Shown here: positions 25,594 to 33,044 of the stretch, piece by piece | Numbering within the stretch: the first letter of the stretch is position 1 | How the letters are laid out: every line of letters starts with the position of its first letter | Origin: Microbacterium sp. Bi121 | Lineage (GTDB): Bacteria; Actinomycetota; Actinomycetes; Actinomycetales; Microbacteriaceae | Direction: 5' to 3' | NCBI RefSeq assembly: GCF_918698005.1 | Contig: NZ_CAKKLJ010000012.1 | Location: 1-40,594, forward strand | DNA length: 40,594 nt | The notes under the pieces: generated by a model | What the model was told of the DNA's origin: nothing | What the model saw: only the letters and a program-made list of their open reading frames with translations | Database searches by the model: none | Translations under genes and position numbers: made by a program

Positions 25594-26517
25594 ATGTTTC
25601 ACGTGAAACAGTCCGAGAAGACAACGCCGAACGAGGCTTTCGGGATCGATACGCCCCTGGCTCGCGAAATCGCCGATCTGAGTGCTCGCCGCCGCAACCT
25701 CGAGAACGTCGAGGTCACCTTCACGGGTGAGACCCGCGTTCTCACGGTTTCCAACCAGAAGGGCGGCGTCGGCAAGACCACGACAGCCGTCAACATCGCT
25801 TCCGCGCTCGCCTCCTTCGGAGCGAAGGTGCTCGTGATCGACCTCGATCCGCAGGGAAATGCATCCACAGCCCTCGGGGTCCCGCATGATGCGGAGACCC
25901 TGAGCGTCTACGACGTGCTGATCGATGATGTTCCGCTCGCCGACATCGTTCAGCAGAGCCCGGAGGCCGAGACGCTGCTGTGCGCGCCGAGCACGATCCA
26001 CCTCGCCGGCGCCGAGATCGAACTCGTGTCGCAGGTTGCCCGTGAGCACCGCCTCCGCCGCGCCCTCGACCAGTACATCGCTGACCACCCGGTCGACTTC
26101 GTCATCATCGACTGCCCGCCCTCGCTGGGACTGCTGACGATCAACGCCTTCACGGCGGCATCAGAGGTCTTCATCCCCATCCAGTGCGAGTACTACGCGC
26201 TTGAAGGCCTCAGCCAGCTGCTCGGCAGCATCCAGATGATCCAGAAGCACCTCAATCCCGGTCTTCACCTCTCGACGATCCTGCTCACGATGTACGACGG
26301 TCGCACCCGCCTGGCGCAGCAGGTCGCCGATGAGGTCCGCAATCACTTCCCGGAGCAGGTCCTGAACACGGTGATCCCGCGTTCGGTGCGTGTTTCCGAG
26401 GCCCCCAGCTTCGGCCAGACGGTCATCGCGTACGACGGGTCCTCCGCCGGCGCGATCGCGTACCGCGAGGCCGCTGTCGAGATCGCGTCCCACAAGACGC
26501 AGAGCAAGGAGAACTGA
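25594..26517 (+). CDS. parA: chromosome partitioning ATPase ParA (Soj)
   Basis: 307 residues. The deviant Walker A motif is KGGVGKTT (56-63), with signature Lys56; Walker A' is VLVIDLDPQGNAS, and DFVIIDCPPSLG is Walker B. ParA binds DNA nonspecifically with ATP and moves ParB-parS complexes. The start ATG at 25594 has GAGAGGAG ahead; codons 2-5 (Phe-His-Val-Lys) are formed by parS site 4. An in-frame ATG further upstream also reads through a parS but lacks this ribosome site. The parA stop overlaps the parB ATG (TGATG). Confidence 0.96.
   Translation: MFHVKQSEKTTPNEAFGIDTPLAREIADLSARRRNLENVEVTFTGETRVLTVSNQKGGVGKTTTAVNIASALASFGAKVLVIDLDPQGNASTALGVPHDAETLSVYDVLIDDVPLADIVQQSPEAETLLCAPSTIHLAGAEIELVSQVAREHRLRRALDQYIADHPVDFVIIDCPPSLGLLTINAFTAASEVFIPIQCEYYALEGLSQLLGSIQMIQKHLNPGLHLSTILLTMYDGRTRLAQQVADEVRNHFPEQVLNTVIPRSVRVSEAPSFGQTVIAYDGSSAGAIAYREAAVEIASHKTQSKEN
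25595..25610. promoter_or_regulatory. parS: parS site 4, inside the parA start
   Basis: Perfect TGTTTCACGTGAAACA that includes two bases of the parA start codon and codes its next five residues. ParB bound here would cover the translation start region of the gene. Confidence 0.96.
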
Positions 26518-27491
26518 TGGCGAAGCGCACTGGGCTCGGTCGAGGAATCGGCGCACTCATCCCCACGGCCGACCAGACCTCGGCGCGTCCGGTGGACGTG
26601 TTCTTCCCCGGAGGGACGATCCAGGCCCCACCGACGAGCGGTGAGCCGGAGAAGCAGGATGCTCCGGAGGCCGAGCTCGAGTCTGTTCCCGGCATCCACC
26701 TGATCCAGATCGACCCGACGACGATCGTTCCGAACCCTCGTCAGCCGCGTACGCACTTCGACACGGAGGATCTGGCCGAGCTCGTCCACAGCGTCCGCGA
26801 GTTCGGCGTCCTGCAACCGGTGATCGTCCGGAAGAACACGGACGGCGACTACGAGCTCATCATGGGGGAGCGGCGCACCCGCGCCGCACGAGAAGCCGGC
26901 CTCGAGACCATCCCCGCGATCGTCCGCGACACCGCCGACGAAGATCTGCTCCGCGATGCCCTGTTGGAGAACCTGCACCGGTCAGAGCTGAACCCGCTGG
27001 AAGAGGCATCCGCGTACCAGCAGCTCCTCGAGGACTTCGGCATCACGCAGGAGGAACTGGCCACCCGCATCGGCCGGTCCCGCCCACAGATCAGCAACAC
27101 GATCCGTCTGCTCAGGCTTCCCGTTCCCGTGCAGCAGCGCGTGGCGGCGGGAGTCCTGTCGGCCGGTCACGCCCGCGCCCTGCTGTCGCTGGACGACCCG
27201 GAGCAGATGCAGAAGCTCGCCGACAAGGTCATCAACGAGGACCTCTCTGTGCGTGCGACCGAGGCAGCCGCCAAGGCGTTGCCAGCGGCCGGCGCCAAGA
27301 AGGTGAAGCCCCAGCCGGGCGCGCGCCGTGCGTACCTCGACGAGGTATCCGGCAAGCTCGGAGACCGCCTGAACACCCGCGTCAAGATCACACTCGGCGC
27401 GCGAAAAGGCCAGGTCGCGATCGAATTCGCGTCAATCCAGGACCTCAACCGCATCCTCTCGGAGCTGGGTGAGGAGCAGTACGGATCCTGA
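26517..27491 (+). CDS. parB: chromosome partitioning protein ParB
   Basis: 324 residues. The N-terminus KRTGLGRGIGALIP is the ParA-stimulating segment; the CTP-binding domain has NPRQPR and the arginine-rich GERRTRAAREAG (117-128); the central helix-turn-helix (ITQEELATRIGRSRPQISNTIRLLRLP) reads parS; and a C-terminal dimer domain starts near 270. It forms a CTP-dependent sliding clamp loaded at parS. It is coded directly after parA, with the four parS sites within 2 kb upstream. Confidence 0.97.
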   Translation: MAKRTGLGRGIGALIPTADQTSARPVDVFFPGGTIQAPPTSGEPEKQDAPEAELESVPGIHLIQIDPTTIVPNPRQPRTHFDTEDLAELVHSVREFGVLQPVIVRKNTDGDYELIMGERRTRAAREAGLETIPAIVRDTADEDLLRDALLENLHRSELNPLEEASAYQQLLEDFGITQEELATRIGRSRPQISNTIRLLRLPVPVQQRVAAGVLSAGHARALLSLDDPEQMQKLADKVINEDLSVRATEAAAKALPAAGAKKVKPQPGARRAYLDEVSGKLGDRLNTRVKITLGARKGQVAIEFASIQDLNRILSELGEEQYGS

Positions 27492-27532
27492 CGGATTCCG
27501 CCCGTCTCCGCGCCCCGTCCCCGTCCGGCTCC

Positions 27533-27538
27533 TAGAGT
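27533..27538 (+). promoter_or_regulatory. -10 box for the sugar transporter gene
   Basis: TAGAGT, 22 nt before the ATG at 27561, with GGGGGAGGG as ribosome site between. Confidence 0.45.
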
Positions 27539-27560
27539 GGACCGAGACGGGGGAGGGCAC

Positions 27561-29003
27561 ATGTCCGAGAACAAGAGCAAAGCAGGCCGGCTCAACGGCC
27601 GGGTCATCGGCATCAGCATCGCGGCAGCGCTCGGCGGCTTCCTGTTCGGGTTCGACACCGCGGTCATCAATGGTGCCGTGGATGCCCTCGCCGGGGCCTT
27701 CGAGCTCGGACCGGGCCTGCAGGGCTTCGCGGTCTCGTCCGCGCTGATCGGCTGCGCCATCGGCGCATGGTTCGCCGGAAGTCTCGCGAACAAGCTCGGG
27801 CGCATCCCGGTCATGGTGATCGCGGCGATCCTGTTCCTGGTCTCGGCCATCGGATCCGGACTCGCCTTCGGTGTCATCGACCTGATCGTCTGGCGTGTGA
27901 TCGGCGGTCTCGGTGTCGGTGCGGCATCCGTCATCGCCCCCGCCTACATCGCCGAGGTCTCGCCGGCTAAGGTCCGCGGCAGGCTCGGCTCTCTCCAGCA
28001 GCTCGCCATCGTCACCGGTATCTTCACCGCTCTGCTCTCGAACGCCCTGCTCGCGAACATCGCGGGCTCGGCGGCGAACGTCCTGTGGCTCGGCATCGAC
28101 GCCTGGCGATGGATGTTCATGGTCGAAGCGATCCCCGCCATCGTCTACGGCATCATGGCGCTCCGACTGCCGGAGTCCCCGCGGTTCCTCGTCGCCCGAG
28201 GCAAGGTCGACAAGGCCTCGCAGGTGCTGTACGACTTCACCGGCGAGACGGACGTGAACCTCAAGATCGAGGAGATCCGCGAGAGTCTCGGCGACGAGAA
28301 GAACGAGTCGTTGAAGGATCTGAGAGGTGACCGCTTCGGTCTGAAGCCCATCGTCTGGGTGGGCATCCTGCTCAGTGTCTTCCAGCAGTTCGTCGGCATC
28401 AACGTGATCTTCTACTACTCGACGACGCTCTGGCTGTCGGTGGGCTTCGACGAGTCGAGCGCCCTGATGACCTCGGTCATCACATCGATCACCAACATCG
28501 TGGTCACGATCGTCGCCATCCTGCTGGTCGATCGGGTGGGCCGCCGCCCGATGCTCATGATCGGATCGATCGGCATGGCCGTGACTCTCGGCATGATGGC
28601 GCTGGCCTTCTCGTTCGGCACGCTCGAGGACGGTGCTGTCACCCTGCCGCAGCCGTGGTCGCTGATCGCTCTGGTCTGTGCGAACGGCTTCGTCGTCTTC
28701 TTCGGCGCCACCTGGGGCCCGCTCGTGTGGGTGCTGCTGGGGGAGATGTTCCCGAACAAGATCCGCGCCGGAGCACTGGCCGTCGCCGCGGCAGCGCAGT
28801 GGGTCGCGAACTTCTTCATCTCGACGACGTTCCCCGCGTTCGCCGAGATCGGGCTCACGTTCGCGTACGGCTTCTATGCGTTCTTCGCGCTGGTGTCGTT
28901 CTTCTTCGTCTTCTACCAGGTGCCGGAGACCAAGGGGCGGGAGCTCGAGACGATGACGGATGTCGTGAACCTGCCGCGCCGCGGTGGCAAGAAGCCCGCG
29001 TAG
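27561..29003 (+). CDS. sugar porter family MFS transporter
   Basis: 480 residues from ATG 27561 with GGGGGAGG ahead. Twelve hydrophobic segments are visible. Sugar-porter hallmarks are GFLFGFDTAVINGA in helix 1, GRIPVM after helix 2, WRVIGGLGVGAASVIAPAYIAEVSP, PESPRFLVARGK after helix 6, QQFVGINVIFYYS in helix 7, DRVGRRPMLMIG and PETKGRELE at the C-terminus. It probably imports a hexose or pentose with protons; the specific sugar cannot be told. It is a single gene after parB. Its TAG stop is the first half of the -10 box of the next gene. Confidence 0.93.
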   Translation: MSENKSKAGRLNGRVIGISIAAALGGFLFGFDTAVINGAVDALAGAFELGPGLQGFAVSSALIGCAIGAWFAGSLANKLGRIPVMVIAAILFLVSAIGSGLAFGVIDLIVWRVIGGLGVGAASVIAPAYIAEVSPAKVRGRLGSLQQLAIVTGIFTALLSNALLANIAGSAANVLWLGIDAWRWMFMVEAIPAIVYGIMALRLPESPRFLVARGKVDKASQVLYDFTGETDVNLKIEEIRESLGDEKNESLKDLRGDRFGLKPIVWVGILLSVFQQFVGINVIFYYSTTLWLSVGFDESSALMTSVITSITNIVVTIVAILLVDRVGRRPMLMIGSIGMAVTLGMMALAFSFGTLEDGAVTLPQPWSLIALVCANGFVVFFGATWGPLVWVLLGEMFPNKIRAGALAVAAAAQWVANFFISTTFPAFAEIGLTFAYGFYAFFALVSFFFVFYQVPETKGRELETMTDVVNLPRRGGKKPA

Positions 29004-29006
29004 GCT
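29001..29006 (+). promoter_or_regulatory. -10 box overlapping the transporter stop codon
   Basis: TAGGCT begins with the TAG stop of the transporter and ends 6 nt before the ATG at 29013. Confidence 0.45.
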
Positions 29007-29012
29007 GGAAGC

Positions 29013-29348
29013 ATGTCTGAAGCCGTCCCCCGCCGCGCCAGCCTCGAGGTGCTGCGCGCAGAGGCGTCGGACGAGCTGGCTGTGCTCATCCAGGAGCGGT
29101 TGCTCAGCGGCGAGGACCCCTGGGAGTTCATGGAGGATCTCCCCAGCGTCGACGAGCTCGTCGTGTTCCTCCTGCGGGCTGACAACATCGCAGCAAATGA
29201 CGGCGTTCGCCCGAACACAGCGCGCAACTACCGTGTGATGCGGCAGATCGCTCTCGAGTATCCGGAGCTCACGACGGCCGTGTGGGGGCTCCTCGGCGAG
29301 GGATCGCAGCATCGCCGGTGGGATGCCACGATCGCTGACGCGTCCTAG
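29013..29348 (+). CDS. small conserved hypothetical protein
   Basis: 111 residues, mostly helical and acidic, with EDPWEFMEDLPSVDELVVFLLRADNIAANDGVRPNTARNYRVMRQIA. No membrane segment or known catalytic motif is visible. Similar short proteins in Microbacteriaceae are, to my memory, sometimes labelled as a tryptophan synthase subunit; nothing in the sequence supports that label. The ATG at 29013 has no ribosome site but a TAGGCT box 6 nt upstream. It is followed by a terminator shared with trxA. Confidence 0.72.
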   Translation: MSEAVPRRASLEVLRAEASDELAVLIQERLLSGEDPWEFMEDLPSVDELVVFLLRADNIAANDGVRPNTARNYRVMRQIALEYPELTTAVWGLLGEGSQHRRWDATIADAS

Positions 29349-29374
29349 CATCCCGGGCTGAGCCGCCGAACAGA

Positions 29375-29410
29375 AAGAACCCGCCCTCCCTGACGGAAGG
29401 ACGGGTTCTT
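29375..29410. terminator. bidirectional terminator
   Basis: AAGAACCCG (29375-29383) pairs with CGGGTTCTT (29402-29410), with inner pairing CCTCC/GGAAGG, between the convergent small gene and trxA. A-run and T-run flanks are present on both strands. Confidence 0.85.
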
Positions 29411-29423
29411 CAGTGAAACGGGA

Positions 29424-29747
29424 TCAGCCGATGAACGCGGCGAGGTCCTGCTCGAGAGCGGGCTTCGGCTTGGCGCCGATGATGGTCGTCTTGACCTCGC
29501 CGCCCTGGAAGACCTTCATCGCCGGGATCGACGTGATCTGGTACTTCATCGCGAGCTCGGGGTTCTCGTCGACGTTGAGCTTCATGATGGTGATCTTGTC
29601 GGGGTGCTCCGCCTGGATCTGGTCCAGAACAGGAGCGACCATGCGACACGGTCCGCACCACTCGGCCCAGAAGTCCACGAGGACGGGGCCCTCAGCCTGC
29701 AGCACGTCCTGCTCGAACGTCGCCTGGCTCGTTACCTTGGCAGTCAT
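29424..29747 (-). CDS. trxA: thioredoxin
   Basis: 107 residues, the classical thioredoxin length. The active site is WCGPC at 30-34, the cis-Pro is in SIPAMKVF, and the buried Asp is in LVDFWAEWC. It reduces protein disulfides in the cytoplasm and is itself reduced by the TrxB coded 58 nt upstream. The ATG at 29747 has AAGGAG ahead. It ends 14 bp from the terminator. Confidence 0.97.
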   Translation of the reverse strand: MTAKVTSQATFEQDVLQAEGPVLVDFWAEWCGPCRMVAPVLDQIQAEHPDKITIMKLNVDENPELAMKYQITSIPAMKVFQGGEVKTTIIGAKPKPALEQDLAAFIG

Positions 29748-29805
29748 CTGCTTCTCCTTGATCGAAGTTCACCCACTGCAACAGCAGAGGTGTCGGAACT
29801 GTTCC

Positions 29806-30777
29806 CTACGCGATGATCTCGGCTGCCTCGGCAGCCGAGACCTCCACCGAGGCGTCCTCAAGATCCGCGAGGAAGTGCTCGGCGTCGAGAGCGGCGACCG
29901 TTCCTGAGCCGGCGGCTGTGATCGCCTGGCGGTAGGTCGGGTCGATGACGTCGCCGGCGGCGAAGATGCCGGGAACGGAGGTGCGGGACGAGCGGCCGTC
30001 GACCCAGATGGTGCCCTCGGCGGTGAGCTCGAGCTTGTCGTGCACCAGATGGGTGCGCGGGTCGTTACCGATGGCGATGAACAGACCGTCGAGGGCCAGC
30101 TCGCGGGTGGACCCATCGACCGTGTCGCGCAGGGTGACGCCGGTGACGGCATCCCCACCGGTGATCTCGGCGACCTCGCTGTTCCAGATGAACTCGATCT
30201 TCTCGTTCGCGAACGCGCGCTCCTGCATGATCTTCGAGGCGCGCAGCGTGTCCTTGCGGTGGATCACGTAGACCTTGTCCGCGAAGCGGGTGAGGAACGT
30301 GGCCTCTTCCATCGCCGAGTCGCCGCCGCCGACGACGGCGATCGTCTTCTCGCGGAAGAAGAAGCCGTCGCACGTCGCGCACCACGAGACGCCGTAGCCC
30401 GAGAGGCGCTCTTCGCCCTCGATGCCGAGCTTCCGGTACGCAGAGCCGGTGGCGTAGATGATCGTGTGGGCCTCGTGCTCCGCTCCGCTGCCGAGGACGA
30501 CCTTCTTGACCGGGCCGTCGACCTGGAGCGAGGTCACATCGTCGTACACGACCTCGGTGCCGAACCGCTCGGCCTGCGCCTGGAACTTCGACATCAGGTC
30601 GGGACCCTGGATGCCGTCGGGGAAGCCGGGGTAGTTCTCGACCTCGGTGGTGTTCATCAGCTCGCCGCCGACTTCGACCGAGCTCGCGATCAGAAGCGGC
30701 TCGAGGTTCGCGCGGGCCGCGTAGATGGCGGCGGTGAATCCGGCGGGGCCGGAGCCGATGATGATGACCTTGCGCAT
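29806..30777 (-). CDS. trxB: thioredoxin-disulfide reductase
   Basis: 323 residues from ATG 30777 with AAGAGGAC ahead. The FAD site is IIGSGPAGFTAA (GSGPAG 8-13), the redox-active disulfide is CATC (C133, C136), the NADPH site is VVGGGDSAMEEA, and FAD contacts end with GIFAAGDVIDPTYRQAITAAGSG. It transfers electrons from NADPH to thioredoxin. In several relatives murJ precedes trxB; here only about 96 bp separate it from the DUF6049 gene. Confidence 0.97.
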   Translation of the reverse strand: MRKVIIIGSGPAGFTAAIYAARANLEPLLIASSVEVGGELMNTTEVENYPGFPDGIQGPDLMSKFQAQAERFGTEVVYDDVTSLQVDGPVKKVVLGSGAEHEAHTIIYATGSAYRKLGIEGEERLSGYGVSWCATCDGFFFREKTIAVVGGGDSAMEEATFLTRFADKVYVIHRKDTLRASKIMQERAFANEKIEFIWNSEVAEITGGDAVTGVTLRDTVDGSTRELALDGLFIAIGNDPRTHLVHDKLELTAEGTIWVDGRSSRTSVPGIFAAGDVIDPTYRQAITAAGSGTVAALDAEHFLADLEDASVEVSAAEAAEIIA

Positions 30778-30821
30778 GTCCTCTTCCTTCTCGCGTGCAG
30801 ACGCGTCCCTGCGTGAAACCA

Positions 30822-30847
30822 ATCGTAACCGCGCGGCATTCCCGCGC
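30822..30847 (-). promoter_or_regulatory. hairpin and -10 box between DUF6049 and trxB
   Basis: The small palindrome GCGCGG-cattc-CCGCGC (30831-30847) ends the DUF6049 gene. On the minus strand TACGAT (30822-30827) follows at once and is the best trxB -10, giving a leader of about 38 nt. Confidence 0.45.
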
Positions 30848-30873
30848 GCGGAGCTGTGTCGGGTGGCGCGGGA

Positions 30874-32937
30874 CTACTCGGCCGCAGCTGCCCCGGCATC
30901 CGCCTCGCTGTCCTTGCGACGACGAACGATGGTGCGCACGATGCCGAGGATCAGCAGCAGGCCGATGAGGCCGCCCAGGATGCCGAGGCCGATGCCCTCC
31001 CATTCGGCGCGCACCGTGACCTTGGCGGTCTGGTCGGTGCCGATGTGCACCCCGGTGGGAGAGGTGAGACTGAACCGAACATCGAGCACACCGCTGCCGA
31101 CGCGTGCGGAGACCGGCACCTTCACCCGCGTGTTGCTCGCGGGCTGCGTGGCCACAGCGGTGAGCGGTTCGATGTCGAGGCGGGCATCCGACGGGGTCGA
31201 TGTGAGCGTCACGTTCACAGGCCAGGGGAGGTCGTTGCGCACCCAAACCGGTAGGGGAGCGGCGGACGTGAACAGCTGGACGGGGCTCGGCTGCTGCACG
31301 CCGACGGCGTTCAGGGTGACTGTGGTCTGCGTACGATGCGCTCCGGTCCCCGGCGCGAAGACGCTCGCGGTGCCGACGCCGATCAGGCGCATGATCTGGA
31401 TGCGCTCCGGAGAGAGGAGCACGAGCGGATCATCGAGGATGGACGCGAACGAGGTGAGCTGGACCTCGTCGGCGAGGAGATCCTTCAGCGCGTCGGCTCG
31501 CGCCGTGGTGGCGTCGCCGACGATCGTGGTGGATGCCGGCTCCTCGGCGCGCAGCGCGGAGAGCGACGTCGGAGCGCCGATCGACGAGAGCGAGAGGATC
31601 GTCTCCCGCAGGGCGTCAGCGGTGCGCGTCTCATTGCGGTCGAGGCCGATGAGGAGCGACGAGTGCGGCACCAGGCTGAGCCCGGCGATGCCCGCCGTGA
31701 TGGTGCGCTCCCGATCCGACTCGTCGGCGGTGGCGACGGCCTCCGACAGCGCTGCGGAGGCCGCGGCATCCGTCACGAGGACCCGGTGGCCGTCGACCTC
31801 GACCAGCGCGCTGCTCTCGGCCGCGACGGAGGAGGACGGGAGGATCGTCGTGACGTCCGTGTCGAGGTACCCGTCGAACGTCTCGAGATCGGCGGTGCGC
31901 GCTTCGCCGAGTGGCCAGAGGATGCCTGACTCGGCGTCCCTGACCGCGCTGAGCTCGGCATCGGTCGGGATCTCCGGTGCGAGCTCCGTCGGCGTCGGGG
32001 TGGGCGTCGGACCGTCGGCGTCGCCGGTCTCGACGAAGTTCGCCTGGTCGATGAACGGCGACAGCGGCAGTGGTTGGAGAAGCTCGGGCAGGCTCGCACG
32101 CGCTTGAACAGTCGCATCCGCATCGCCGGGCTGCAGCGTGAAGCGCTCGTTCGAGAGCGACTCCAGGCGGGCGAGCCAGGACGAGGCATCCGCCGGCGCC
32201 GCCGAACCCAGGGCACGGACGGCCGCGGGGATGAGCGGGTCGACCGCGATGGCGGCCGAGGTGCCGGCGACGCCGTCGAGTTGTGCAGTCAGGGCGCCAT
32301 CAGGGGCGGTGAGGGCGGTGAGCTCATCGGCGGTGAGCAACCCGCCGTCGGCCGGCGTCGCAGTGATCGGCACGACGACGGTGAGCTGCAGGTCCTTCTC
32401 GGCGGTGACCACGAGCACGCTCGTCGCGCCGGGGGCCTCAGTGATCTCCGGACCCGTGAGCAGCGCACGGATCGGATAGACGCCGGCTGGCAGCTTGCCG
32501 AGCACGGTGGTCGTCGCGCTGATCGTCGTCGACGCGGTCTGGGCGGCGGCCACCTCGTCGGAGTCCTCGAAACCGATCGAGGTGAAGGCGCCGTCGGCCT
32601 CACCGCCGTCGAGCCAGGCGGTCAGCGCCGCAGCATTCGCCAGCGGGGTCTTGTTGATCTCGACCGACACGCGCCCTGCGGCCACGGCCGCATCGGTGCC
32701 GTTGTCGATCGTCACGGTCGCGGTCACCGGCGCATCGGGCGCCACGACACCGTGGATGCCGGCGGTCAGCGAGAGCTCGACGGCGGCATCCTCGTCGGGC
32801 GTCTGCACGTCGGCGACGGCGGATGCCGGCGCGATCAGCTGACCGGCTGCGATGACCCCGACGGCGATGGCCGACGCCAGCGCACCGCGGATGCCGCGGT
32901 GCGCGCGGGCACGTCTGCCGTTTCGGGGGCTGATCAA
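30874..32937 (-). CDS. DUF6049 family secreted/membrane protein
   Basis: 687 residues from a TTG at 32937 preceded by GAGGAAG. A signal peptide (RRARAHRGIRGALASAIAVGVIAAGQLIAPASAVA) is followed by a large extracytoplasmic region, one C-terminal membrane helix (GIGLGILGGLIGLLLILGIV) and a basic RRRKD tail. The Ala/Thr/Asp-rich body with a TPTPTPTE linker is typical of the DUF6049 family of actinobacteria, coded next to murJ or cca; function is unknown but cell-envelope biogenesis is suspected from context. An open frame continues upstream without a signal peptide and overlaps the divergent methyltransferase, so it was not used. The TTG start is less certain than the gene itself. Confidence 0.82.
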   Translation of the reverse strand: MISPRNGRRARAHRGIRGALASAIAVGVIAAGQLIAPASAVADVQTPDEDAAVELSLTAGIHGVVAPDAPVTATVTIDNGTDAAVAAGRVSVEINKTPLANAAALTAWLDGGEADGAFTSIGFEDSDEVAAAQTASTTISATTTVLGKLPAGVYPIRALLTGPEITEAPGATSVLVVTAEKDLQLTVVVPITATPADGGLLTADELTALTAPDGALTAQLDGVAGTSAAIAVDPLIPAAVRALGSAAPADASSWLARLESLSNERFTLQPGDADATVQARASLPELLQPLPLSPFIDQANFVETGDADGPTPTPTPTELAPEIPTDAELSAVRDAESGILWPLGEARTADLETFDGYLDTDVTTILPSSSVAAESSALVEVDGHRVLVTDAAASAALSEAVATADESDRERTITAGIAGLSLVPHSSLLIGLDRNETRTADALRETILSLSSIGAPTSLSALRAEEPASTTIVGDATTARADALKDLLADEVQLTSFASILDDPLVLLSPERIQIMRLIGVGTASVFAPGTGAHRTQTTVTLNAVGVQQPSPVQLFTSAAPLPVWVRNDLPWPVNVTLTSTPSDARLDIEPLTAVATQPASNTRVKVPVSARVGSGVLDVRFSLTSPTGVHIGTDQTAKVTVRAEWEGIGLGILGGLIGLLLILGIVRTIVRRRKDSEADAGAAAAE

Positions 32938-33031
32938 GTCTCTGGTCTTCCTCGGGCGCGCGGTGGCGGCGGCCCGTGAGTTGTGACCCCGCAATTCTAG
33001 GCGGGCGGCGTCGGGGAACCCTGAAGGCGCG

Positions 33032-33037
33032 TAGAGT
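33032..33037 (+). promoter_or_regulatory. -10 box for the leaderless methyltransferase gene
   Basis: TAGAGT, 7 nt before the GTG at 33045. Confidence 0.5.
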
Positions 33038-33044
33038 GACCGCC

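Noticed and set aside
29013..29348. Label as tryptophan synthase alpha subunit
   Set aside because: Only 111 residues with none of the barrel motifs or catalytic Glu/Asp context of TrpA.
27432..29351. 639-codon minus-strand frame opposite the sugar transporter
   Set aside because: Highly charged translation with no fold features; the transporter has all family motifs on the plus strand.
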